Shown: piece after piece, positions 22,412 to 32,649 of the stretch
Layout: every line of letters starts with the position of its first letter
Numbering within the stretch: the stretch's first letter is position 1
Assembly: GCA_028274465.1 (NCBI GenBank)
Contig: CM051456.1
Location: forward strand, 111,157,397 to 111,221,396
DNA: 64,000 bases
Direction: 5' to 3'
Source: Plantago ovata
Taxonomy: Eukaryota; Streptophyta; Magnoliopsida; Lamiales; Plantaginaceae
Position numbers and translations under genes: made by a program
Notes under the pieces: generated by a model
Seen by the model: the letters and a program-made list of their open reading frames with translations, nothing else
Told to the model about the DNA's origin: nothing
Database searches by the model: none

Positions 22412-23450
22412 TCTATAATGCAGAGCAGAATACAAGTTGAGGACTGAGATTTTTGTCCATGCATGTCTGATGGATGGAGGATACCAAGATTTGATTTTGT
22501 GTTCGAAGTGATTAAAAGAGAAGTACAACGAAAAGGAGAGTAGTAATACCTGCAGAGAGAGATGAAAGGAAGAAAATTTTAAGAACAAACAATAGAAGTT
22601 CCAGGCTAGGTTCTCTTGTTTCAAATCAGTTCAGTTTTTTTTTTTTTTTTTTTATACTACAAATAAGTTCATTCAATTCAGATGAGTTCTTTCCATGCGA
22701 ACATAACATAGCCTTACTCTTTTTGTGGGTTTTTCTTAAAACAATGTTTAATATTTGCACATAAAAAATTGTTCAATGATTATCAATTACTGTCATAAAC
22801 TGCTCGATTCAACCAACAACAGATCATTCAAGTTTCATATTTGTACATAAAAAATACCGGTAACACTGTACATATTTTAACTGTTATTTGTAACTGAAAC
22901 AAGAATAGTGTGATTACTATTAAAAAAGATTGGTTTTAATCTCCGAGTTCTAGAACCTGTAGTATCTCACATCCAATACATTCTCTCTGGTTGCAAAAGT
23001 GACATTTCGTAGGAAATGCAAATGTTATGAATGGAAAATTTCCGAGAACTTGTTTGTGGGATCATCCTGGAACTGGCAGAGTATTTTGAAGGTGGGGTGC
23101 AAAATTATATATTGGACTCTTTGGGGTTTCTTTTTATTTTTATTTTTTGGGGGAGGGAGGGAACGGCTCTATGCACCCCGGGTCCACCCGTGTTTGCAAT
23201 GCATGTGGAGGATTTCCAAGAAAATGTTCTGTGATATTAGAAACAAGTGGCAGAGATTAGGAAATTAACGAGAAATGCTCATAATAATACAAAAGGAAGG
23301 AAGACAATTCAAAATCCCAGGTCTAGTAGCTATAATAATGTTAAGATCTAGACCTCTTGTTCTGTTTCCAAAGCCCAGTCTTAAGGAAGCAACTAGTAAG
23401 CTTACTTTTCTCTTCATTCTGAAATACACGGTTCCAAGTCCAACGACTGA
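22412..23450. other. spacer between RBR genes 6 and 7
   Basis: Contains a ~110-base block at 22941-23050 (CATCCAATACATTCTCTCTGG ... AATGGAAAATTTCCG) that recurs at 24610-24715 and 25200-25305, marking the duplication unit, and a promoter block at 23343-23460. No gene is seen. Confidence 0.5.
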
Positions 23451-23457
23451 TTGTGTA

Positions 23458-23466
23458 CTATAAAAG
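23458..23466 (+). promoter_or_regulatory. TATA box of RBR member 7
   Basis: ACTATAAAAGAAAG, 77-86 bases before the ATG at 23543, preceded by the ACACGGTTCCAAG motif shared with loci 5 and 8. Confidence 0.65.
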
Positions 23467-23542
23467 AAAGCAGGCTAAAGATGCTATATATCACATACAA
23501 AGTCTACTTGAAACAAGAAAAAGAAAAACCGATCACTCATCG

Positions 23543-24381
23543 ATGGAGAACATGTCAGTACTATACACTGCTCTTGATGGTGATTACTACGAGTCAGATG
23601 ACATTTATGCAGAGGCAGTTCAGTTGCAAGAGGCATTAGAGTACTCTTTAAACGTGCCAACTACTTGTGACATTTGCACAGAAGACAAAGAACGCGACGA
23701 CATGTTCCAGATTGAGGGATGCTATCACTGGTTTTGTTCCGACTGCATAACAGGACACGTGAAGTCAAAACTTGAGGACAACGTTATTGACATTGGTTGC
23801 CTCTCTGATGTATGTGTTAATGTCATGGAACTGGATTCTGTGAGGTCTGTAATTCCATCAGACGTTGCTGCTCGTTGGGAGAAGCAGCTGAGTGAATCGT
23901 CTATTCTGCCCTCTCAGAAGTACTTCTGTCCTTTTGCAGACTGTACAGAGTTATTGATAGATGATGAAGAAGGTGTGATCATTACGGAGTCGGAGTGTCC
24001 TCACTGTCATAGGCTTTTCTGTGCTCAGTGTAAAGTCCCCTGGCATCAGGGATTCAGCTGCCAACAGTTTGAAAGAGATGAGGATGAGTTTTGGCTTTTA
24101 GCAGAACATAACAAGTGGAGGTCATGTCCCCAGTGTGGATCGGTTGTGGACAAGATTGATGGCTGTGTACACATCACTTGCAGGTAAATAGTACTACTTC
24201 TTAATTATAAGTATACAGTTTTGTCCATCTATAAGCCCTTGTATTGAAGATATATGCCAGAATAAAAATTGTTGGTTTTCTTAATTACAGGTGTAAATAT
24301 GAGTTCTGCTACATTTGTGGAGAAGTTTGGAATGAAACTCACTTCGGTACTTGCCGGGAAGAGCAGGATGATGAAGAGTAG
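23543..24381 (+). CDS. RBR-type E3 ubiquitin ligase, cluster member 7
   Basis: 243 residues, exons 23543-24183 and 24291-24381. The ATG at 23543 gives MENMSVLYTAL, shared with member 6 and the stub. Acidic YYESDDIYAEA, then LQEALEYS. The linker before RING1 is about 10 residues shorter than in member 6, so CDIC follows NVPTT directly. RING1 CDIC ... CYHWFCSDC, IBR CPFADC ... CPHCHRLFCAQC, RING2 CPQC, GCVHITC, CKYEFCYICG and a C-terminal acidic tail REEQDDEE. It is the intact sister of member 6. Cytosolic or nuclear localisation is expected, since no targeting signal is seen. Confidence 0.9.
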
Positions 24382-24985
24382 AATACAATTTGAGGGCTGA
24401 GGTTTTTGTCCATGTCCGGTGGGTGGATACCAAGATTTCATTTATGTGTTCGAAATGATTAAAAGAAAAGTAATATCAAAAGAAAAGGAGAGTAGTAATG
24501 TGAGAGACAGATATTTAAGGAAGAAAATTATTCAGTTTAAAATTACTTGGCTGTTTTTTTTACAAATAAGTTCAGTTCATATCAGTTCTGTTAGGCTTTA
24601 TCTGGACTTGAATGACCTCTAGAACCTGTAGTCTTTCACATCCAATACATTCCCTCTGGTTGCGAAAGCAACACTTGATTGGAAATGCGAACATTATAAA
24701 TGGAAAATTTCCGTTAAAAGTTTCCTCTTACGATACATATGTGATAGGTTCCAATTTATAATTGCAGTTTACTTATGTTAATACCTCTTCTTCTGTTTTC
24801 ATAGCCTAGTCTTAGGAAGCAAGTAGTAGCTAGGCTTACATTTCGATTCTCAAAAACACGGTTCGCTGGACTGATGGGGTACCAAAACCTCTATATTGAA
24901 AGTGAGCAGAATTAAAGCCTAAATTAAGGTGCTATATTTCACATACCGAGTCTACTTGAAAGAAGAAAAGAAAAGAAAAGAAAAA
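24382..24985. other. spacer between RBR gene 7 and stub 8
   Basis: Repeats the downstream block and promoter block of members 6 and 7. A TATA-like CTATATTG at 24891-24898 belongs to the stub. No other gene. Confidence 0.5.
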
Positions 24986-24994
24986 AGAACAGCT

Positions 24995-25131
24995 CATTGA
25001 ACATGTCAGTATTAAACATTGCTCTTGATGGCTTGATGGCGAATAGTCTACAAGTCAGGTGACAAATATGCAGAAGCAGTTCAGTTGCAAGGGGCCTTTG
25101 AGGACTCTTTTGTATACATGCCAATTACTTT
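24995..25131 (+). pseudogene. RBR E3 ligase N-terminal stub, cluster locus 8
   Basis: Only the start of a member 6/7-type gene survives: ACATGTCAGTATTAAACATT (compare member 7 at 23550), a damaged acidic segment and the TATGCAGAAGCAGTTCAGTT helix region up to about CATGCCAATTACTTTG. After that the sequence jumps to the intergenic block otherwise found ~0.5 kb downstream of a full gene (25195 onwards), so RING1-IBR-RING2 and the 3' UTR were removed by one deletion. The promoter block and TATA are retained at 24783-24898. Confidence 0.85.
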
Positions 25132-25665
25132 GTTTTCGCAAGAAATAAAACAAATGAATAAATTTAATTAAAAAACAAATCTCTATATGGACTTAAATGA
25201 CTTCTAAAATCTGGAGTAGTATCTCGCATCCAATACATTCTCTCTGGCTGCGAAAGCAACAATTGGTTGAAAATGCCTACATTATAAATGGAAAATTTCC
25301 GCGAACTTGTTTGTGAGATCATCCTTCTGGAACAGGCAGAGTATTTTGACAATATCTCTAGATATATATTGCTGAAGTAGTTTGATCCTCAAGTAACAGA
25401 ATAACTACCATGAAATTTACAAGAAGAAAAAAGTGCACTGTATATGGCACAAATCTGATTTGAGAACCATGTGAAAAGTGTGATGAAATGAGATAATTAA
25501 ACATCTTAAAATTCAAAGTCTTTATTATATTCAGAGTCTTCTGAAGTTAGTAGCGTACGTATCTATTTTTCAATCAATTTATTAAGCCAGATCAGGGCGC
25601 GATGCGGATCGATGTCGATGTAATGAAAGACATACACGGTAGCGTGTGAGAACTACAAACCCAAA
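25132..25665. other. spacer between stub 8 and RBR gene 9
   Basis: Duplicated downstream block to ~25340, then AT-rich sequence and the promoter of member 9. Confidence 0.4.
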
Positions 25666-25669
25666 ACTC

Positions 25670-25678
25670 TATATAAAA
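25670..25678 (+). promoter_or_regulatory. TATA box of RBR member 9
   Basis: CCAAAACTCTATATAAAAG, ~50 bases before the ATG at 25726. Confidence 0.7.
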
Positions 25679-25725
25679 GAAAGAAACCAATATTCAATAC
25701 AGCGCAGTACAAAGAAAAAATAATT

Positions 25726-26604
25726 ATGTCCTCATTGATGGAATCCATAGCAGCACTATTCGATGCATTTGGTCTCGGTTATTCAGAACCAGAACACACA
25801 TGTTCGGAAGAGCTTCAGTTCCAGGAAGCCGTACGTGCCTCTCTGTACATGCCATCTACTTCCAAACCATCATCATCATCATCATCACAGATATGCTGCG
25901 AAATTTGCTTTGAAGATAAAGAAAGCCACGAAATGTTCCGAACTAACGGTTGTTCTCATTCTTTCTGTTCTATCTGCATATCCAGACACGTCGAGTCAAA
26001 GCTACAAGACAACATCATAAACATTTCTTGCCCTGGCGTGGATTGTATGAACATGTTTGAACCGGGGTGTATGAAGTCCGTTGTCAAACCAGATGTTATC
26101 GCTCGTTGGGAGCATCAGTTGAGTGAGTCCACCATTTTGCCCTCGCAGAAGTACTACTGTCCTTATACCGACTGTACGGAAGTACTGATCAATGATGAGG
26201 AAGGGATGGTTATAACGCAGTCGGAGTGTCCAAATTGCTGGAGACTATTCTGTGCACAGTGCAGGGTTCCTTGGCATCAGGGGTATAGTTGCGGTGAGTT
26301 TAAGAGATCGAAGCAAGATAAACGAGGGGCAAAAGAGTTGCGGTCACTGGCGAAACTGAACAAGTGGAAGAGATGTCCCAAATGCAGGTACTATGTGGAG
26401 AAGACTGAAGGCTGTATACATATCACTTGCAGGTCTGTTAGTCTAACTCTTGGTCTGTACCTGCAGTTTAAATAATTCTTTGAGATCATATTCATATATA
26501 TATTTTGACTTGGTTAAATGATGTTGTTGTATAGGTGTAAATTTGAGTTCTGTTACATTTGTGGATCAAGTTGGAATGAAACTCACTTCACTACTTGCCA
26601 GTGA
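25726..26604 (+). CDS. RBR-type E3 ubiquitin ligase, cluster member 9
   Basis: 258 residues, exons 25726-26432 and 26535-26604. MSSLMESIAALFDAF start, then EELQFQEAVRAS, a poly-serine linker, RING1 (CEIC ... CSHSFCSIC), IBR (CPYTDC ... CPNCWRLFCAQC), a lysine/arginine-rich stretch RSKQDKRGAKELR, and RING2 (CPKC, GCIHITC, CKFEFCYICG, ending TTCQ). All zinc ligands and the putative catalytic cysteine are present. Unlike its neighbours, intron retention would read on for ~14 codons before stopping. The upstream promoter block is limited to the TATA region, suggesting an older split from members 6-8. Confidence 0.9.
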
Positions 26605-28948
26605 CCATTGCAGCTAGTATTTCATGGTTTTAAAAGAGATGATATCCACAACAGGTTTCATTTTGGCATGATTATCCCCCCCCCCTCCCAAAAAAAAAAA
26701 AAACATTTGGATATTGACTTTGAGTACACACAGCTTAATTAGGTGATGATTGGTACTCTTACTTTTTGCTGATATATTCTGATACTCTTCTTCTCTGGTT
26801 GATGTAATGAAAGTCCACTAGAAAAAGAGAAAGAGAGAGAGAGTAATTAGAGTAATTAAAAGTCTGTTGTGTGACTTGTGAGAGTAGATGATAGTTTTGT
26901 GTTATGAGTTCTCTCTCTCTACTCTTATTTATGTAAATTTTGGGTCATGTTTCATTGTATTATTTCATAAAGTCTTTGGGTTAGGATTTAAGAGTAATAT
27001 GTGAAAAAATGTAGAATGGATATAAATTGCTTTAAGTAAAAGTCCACGCCAGACGTAACAAGATTGACTATGGTGTTGGATGAACACCTAGGTCAATCTC
27101 TACAGATACTTGTCAGAAACCTGCAAATTAGTAAACACAAACACAAATAATATAATGAAGTTAAAGCACAACAGAATATAAAGAAGAACCTGTGTTTGAA
27201 ATTTTCAAGCAGCTTTGTAACCTTGTTTGATGTCCAATCAAGGCAGAAATCACTAAAATAGAATACGTTCGTACAACGGTGTTATACTCTATTCTTCTAC
27301 CTTAGCTCAAAACAACAGTAGTCACTTAAGAGAAGATATAGAGTCGCACTCTATCATTCTACCTTCAATACGCTGTTAGATAAGTGTAGAATATAAATTA
27401 GTGTAAAATACACATCGACTAAAACAGTAAGTAACGTAAACTCTTTGTAAACTGGAAGCTCTCATCTTTATGTCGTCACCATCTGCTCTTGTCGATCCTT
27501 CAGTATATATATATATATAGTAGTTGAAACCTTGATCGACTTCAATTAGGAAACACACTTCAATGAATGTGGACAGGATTTGGTATCAATCTTCTAGTTG
27601 GAATCGACTTCTTCTTCTAATAACTTCTTTTCCTTCTTTGAATTGAATTCCTTATAAAGTCTCCTTCCTAAATAAGTCTATTTCTTCTTTATAAGTCTTC
27701 TTGTAATCTGACAATTCCCTTGTATAAGTATACTTTCTCTACAAGACAAACAACTACAGTTGTGGAATAATTATTGTGTTAGAATAGGCACAACAAAATA
27801 AACGAGGTTAAGTGCTTTGTTTCAAGAATATAAGGGTTGAGTGAACCCATAGGTGAACACCTATGTCAACGCCCTTGAAACGTCTACACTTACAATATAT
27901 ACATTATCGAGTTAGATATCTATTGTTTTCGTTATAAGCTATTTGAACTAAATTGATTATAATAAATTTGAACTAAATTAAATTTATAAAGTTTAGTAAA
28001 TCTAAGGAGAACTAAATTTTTATAGTATTATAAAAGTAACTAAAAAACAACTTAACAAATGTGTAATGAATTTTAATAAATGTGAAGTGAAAATATAATA
28101 TTGCTTTTTCAAATGAAAACATGTCGTAATGAGTAGTAAACAATTAGGGACGATTGAGATAGTGATGTCAATAATTATAATAATAATTCATATTGCAATC
28201 ACGATCGATGTTCCTTAACAATTGAACAATATCATTTTTTACATAATTATATTCCCGTGAAAGTTAAGCATCTTCATGACGACAAATTAGTTGCACAAAT
28301 ACCTTAACTCGGTGAAAATATAAATAATAAATTGCATTAAAAAAATCTCTGTTGGAGTAGCTTAAAATCGACAAAAATTTACTCTACAAACGGTCACTTC
28401 GATCCGGGCTCTAGTGTGCTCCCTCTCACTGTAGTCATGGGTCTCACAACGGGACTTACGTGCTACAACGGATGAGAGCACACTAAGACCCTCCTAGTGT
28501 CGAAAAAAGGTCTACAAACTTAGACTAATTAATTATTGCAATTATGCAGTATGTTAAAATGTTTGGAATTTTTTTAAGAAAAGTAAATAAATAAATAAAA
28601 TCTAAAGCTGAACTTATCTGGCTCTTTAGGTGGTTTATGAGATGCTAGACTTAGTCTATTACACCACCAATACACATGCATGCGAGTCTCATATGTGTGG
28701 GGTCCACTATCATATGTCTTGGTGGTATAATATACTAAGTGTAGCATAAAATAAATCACTCTTTAGGTTGGTCTTGGGCCAAAAGGGAAACGGAAAACAG
28801 TTTTTATTTTATTTATAAAAAGAAAGAAAAAAAGATTAGATAAAAGTCATGTGGCGCCAAGTTAACAGACATTACAAACCAGAATTATGAATTTCCCTCA
28901 ATAGCAGCACCACCAAAATCCCCAAAATTACAAACCCCCATCGGTTTG
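26605..28948. other. 2.3-kb spacer, no gene seen
   Basis: Contains C- and A-homopolymers at 26676-26704 and a CT microsatellite near 26910. A region at 27040-27880 is bounded by similar TGAACACCTAGGTCAA and TGAACACCTATGTCAA motifs and may be an unclassified element. An inverted-repeat element is listed separately. No convincing coding sequence. Confidence 0.4.
28380..28522. mobile_element. fold-back (MITE-like) inverted repeat
   Basis: Two imperfectly complementary arms: TAGTGTGCTCCCTCTCACTG (28410-28430) pairs with the region ending GATGAGAGCACACTAAGACC (28471-28490). Outer arms ACTCTACAAACGGTC and GGTCTACAAACTTAG extend the pairing. It is GC-richer than the flanks and non-coding. Confidence 0.5.
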
Positions 28949-31900
28949 ATGGCTCTCTGTTTCCAAATCCCTTCTTCTCTGCCCAAACCCCAATTCCTAT
29001 CTGCTGCAGCTAATCCCCAATTCTATTACCCTAAAAAGCCCTCCAGATTCTGCTGCTGCACCCAAACTGACACAAATGATATTAACTCGAACCAGAACCA
29101 CCAGGAAAAGAAGCTCTCCGACCAATCTTCATGGGAGGCCAAAGACTCAGAGGGAAAGGATTACTTGTACCGCCTCGGTGCCGAAGCCGAAAACATGAAT
29201 ATTGCTGTCGGAGCTAGGGCTGGTGTCATCGATGACCTCTTCACCGGCAATTTCCTCGGCAAAGACTGTAATGAGTTAGTTCTTTTTTGTGTTTAATTTT
29301 TTAGAATTTGAGTTTAATTACTGTCGCCTATTTTTGGAAATTGATGATTTTGTGTATATATGAATTTGCAGCGGATATTGTGTTTGATTATCGGCAAAAA
29401 GTGACCAGGTCATTTGAGTATCTGCAAGGGGATTACTACATTGCCCCCTTTTTCATGGTACATTATATTGTATTCATTTTACGTTTTTTGGGTCTGATTG
29501 TAGTAGTTCATTTTGTGATCTATCTGATGTATATGTTTGTCTGTGTTTGGCTTTTCAGGATAAAGTTGGTAATGTCATTCAACCCACGTCGGACTGTATG
29601 CCTAACAAAACCAAAATATGGGGCAGAACATAGTTTCTTATACATGTGTTTTGTTTCGATTGCAGTTGTGCACATTGTCAAGAATTACATGGCCCATCTT
29701 CTCAGCGTTAAAATTCCACTGATTTTAGGTGTGTAGTATGTGTTTTCATACCGTTTGAATTGAGTTCTTTAATTAGACTGTGTCATGATAAACTGCTACA
29801 GATAGCTCGGTTGTGGAACTCTTGTTGCTTTACATAGAATGATTTTCGGTGTGGCTGTACACTGCATACATGATTCCAGTTATATGTACCGTTCTCGCTA
29901 ATATTTTTAGTGTATCTAGTTATACTATCCTAATTGAACTTTGAACATGAAGATTTATTGTTTTGAGTGTGATATGATTTGCAGTTTCGGCCTCAGCTCA
30001 AGTTTATATAGTGATTCATTGTCCCATCAAATCCAAACAAGAATTATTCAGGATGTGCTAGGAGTTTTTGTTAAATTGGCTGAGAAAAACATACTCTAAC
30101 ACATATATACTGGCAGGGATTTGGGGAGGGAAAGGGCAAGGGAAAACTTTCCAAACTGAACTTATATTCCGGGCTTTGGGAGTTGAACCTATCATCATGT
30201 CGGCTGGGGAAATGGAATCAGAAAGAGCAGGTACATATGGTACCTCTTTAGTTGGTTTTCAACAGATTTTTGTGTTTGTTCCTGCGCTGTTGGTAAACTA
30301 ATTGGGCTTTCATTTTTTTCATTTGTGTAGGAGAACCAGGAAAATTGATTCGTGAACGGTACAGAACTGCTTCTCAAGTGGTTCAGAACCAAGTTAGACA
30401 CTGTATTACTTTCACTGCTATACATCTACAAATGCAATGATCAAGTCAAGTGCTTTATGCGTTTAAATCATAGTACTCTACATGTTATCATCTGTACTTT
30501 TTTTTCTCTTCTTCTCCATCTGTATCTTAAAATAGCTCCAGAATGAGACCCACCAAGTTACGTAAGCCATAATGATAAGCTTTCCAATCATGTCTCTAGT
30601 ATTCTATGATAAACTTTCACGGTTTCTTGAAGTCTATGAAACTTTAGAGTTTAGACATTACTTCTACTCAAGTTAGCAGGCACATTTGAAATTTTAGTTG
30701 TCTTTTATGCTTTGAAACAGAAACAGTCTATGAGAATGTATATTCATTTACAATTGTGTCGCAGGCTTGATTGTAGTTAAATTTTTTGTAGTCTAACATG
30801 TGTATGGTACAGGGAAAAATGAGCTGTTTGATGGTAAATGATATCGATGCAGGACTGGGTAGATTCGGTATGATTTCTCTTAAATTTTAAACTCTTCATC
30901 ACATAGCCATGCATATAAGTTTCAATATTTGCGCCCTTAGCTTCTACTAGTATGTTATATATCCATTTACTTGTTCAATGAATGTCCTAACATTTAACTT
31001 TTTGCAACCTTACCAAGGTAACACTCAGATGACAGTAAACAACCAGATTGTGGTTGGAACGCTTATGAATATAGCAGATAATCCTACAAGAGTAAGTATA
31101 GGTCAAGTCTGGAGAGAAGCAGATATCACGAATAGGGTTCCAATTATTGTAACAGGGAATGATTTTTCAAAAATATATGCTCCATTGATTCGTGATGGAA
31201 GGATGGATAAGTTCTACTGGTATTTATTTCTTCCTGCGCTTTCTTGCTTAAAATTTTTTGAGTTTTCATTTGCCTCGTAGAAGAATTAACATGTTCTTTA
31301 CAGGCAGCCAACACGAGATGACATTGTAAACATTATCCAGAGGATGTACGAGAAAGATGGCATCTCAAAGGACGAGGTTGTTCATATTGTGAATGAATTT
31401 CCTAATCAAGGTATATACCAGTGCTTGTCAAGTGTCTGTTTGTTAGAGATTATAGATTCTCGGTGTGGTTCCATGAATTATATATGGTTTGTTTCTTCTT
31501 TTGTATTTTGCACTAAAGTTTTAGTCTGGTTCATTAAAGATAAAGTAACAGTAGATACCGATCTGTTTCTGAAGGTTAAGATGAACCCTGGCATCTGTTC
31601 TTAGGCCACGATAATCATGCCTACTCTTATAGTTCACTGGCTACTGTGACTACTTATCAAGATCCTTTCATTAAGTTTTTAGTACATGTTCTCACAGTTG
31701 TACCTCATTTGTGGAACTTAGAAGCTTATATGTTAACAAATACGGCTTTTAAAAAATGGTGTATGTGGGACAAGGATGAACAAAAATTTGAAATGCTTCT
31801 GACTGGAAAGATGATAACAATTCTGCTTTGTTATAGCTGATAATTTTTGTTAGAATGTGCATTTGTTAAATATCAACATGATTTCACACTTTTTTTTTTC

Positions 31901-32649
31901 TGCTTATTTGTCTGGCAGCATTGGACTTTTATGGTGCTCTAAGGTCAAGAACATATGATCGTTCGATCCTACAGGTACAAACCACAAAGTTACCTGATTT
32001 ATCCCGATCTGATACACTGCTCTTCATGATCAAAAAAAATGAGATTAGTATGTGGATATTGTTGGCAGTGGGTAAATGATGCTGGTGGTTATGAAAATAT
32101 CGGTACAAGACTCCTGAAGCAGAAAAAGGACGGAAAGCTTCCAGTTTTTACTGCTCCAAAGGTAGCCATCTTAATTCAATCACTACTAGGACCACTAATC
32201 AATACAGCCAGCTGATATCCAGTCATGTTAACTATTATTCGTTACGTTTACCAGTTGGTAGTACTATTAGCATACTAATAAGAATTTCGTGTAAGATGAA
32301 AGTATGCTGCTAAATAGATATATGGAAAATTCAAGTCCAATAATACCAACAAAAATAAACAAATGGATGTTCCTAGCAAGTACATTAATAAAGGTGAAGT
32401 AACAAGCGATTGTCAAGTCATACTTATCATTTTGATCATACACAGGCTGTCACGCTGTATGATGAGATACCGTATAATATCTATGTATAGCTGAAGTAGA
32501 TTTGATGGTGGGAAATTCATGTATGTTTTGTACTTGTACAGCAAACCCTGGAAACGTTACTGGAATCAGGATACGATCTGATCAGAGAGCAGAAGCTCAT
32601 AATGAACACTAAACTTTCGAAGGAATACATGAAGAACATCGATGATTAG
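28949..32649 (+). CDS. Rubisco activase-like AAA+ protein, chloroplast (At1g73110 type)
   Basis: 424 residues in 12 exons: 28949-29267, 29372-29457, 29559-29568, 29666-29728, 30117-30230, 30331-30392, 30813-30867, 31018-31219, 31304-31410, 31919-31974, 32069-32161, 32542-32649. All junctions are GT-AG and phases are consistent throughout. The first ~55 residues are rich in Ser, Pro and Asn and suit a transit peptide. Then YLYRLGAEAENMNIAVGA, IVFDYRQKVTRSFEYLQGD, Walker A GGKGQGKT, sensor and arginine-finger region IVTGNDFSKIYAPLIRDGRM, and FPNQALDFYGALRSR. Walker B is LMVNDIDAG. This is the conserved plant activase-like paralogue rather than RCA itself: central loop residues and C-terminus differ and the redox C-terminal extension is absent. 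Its substrate is unproven. Exon 3 is only 10 nt. Confidence 0.9.

Noticed and set aside
27040-27880. A complete LTR element or TIR element bounded by TGAACACCTAKGTCAA
   Set aside because: The bounding motif is short, partly self-palindromic and not followed by a duplication; no internal parts are recognised.
29308-29736. 142-codon open frame in the activase-like gene
   Set aside because: Reads through introns; the family pattern is only recovered by splicing exons 2 to 4.
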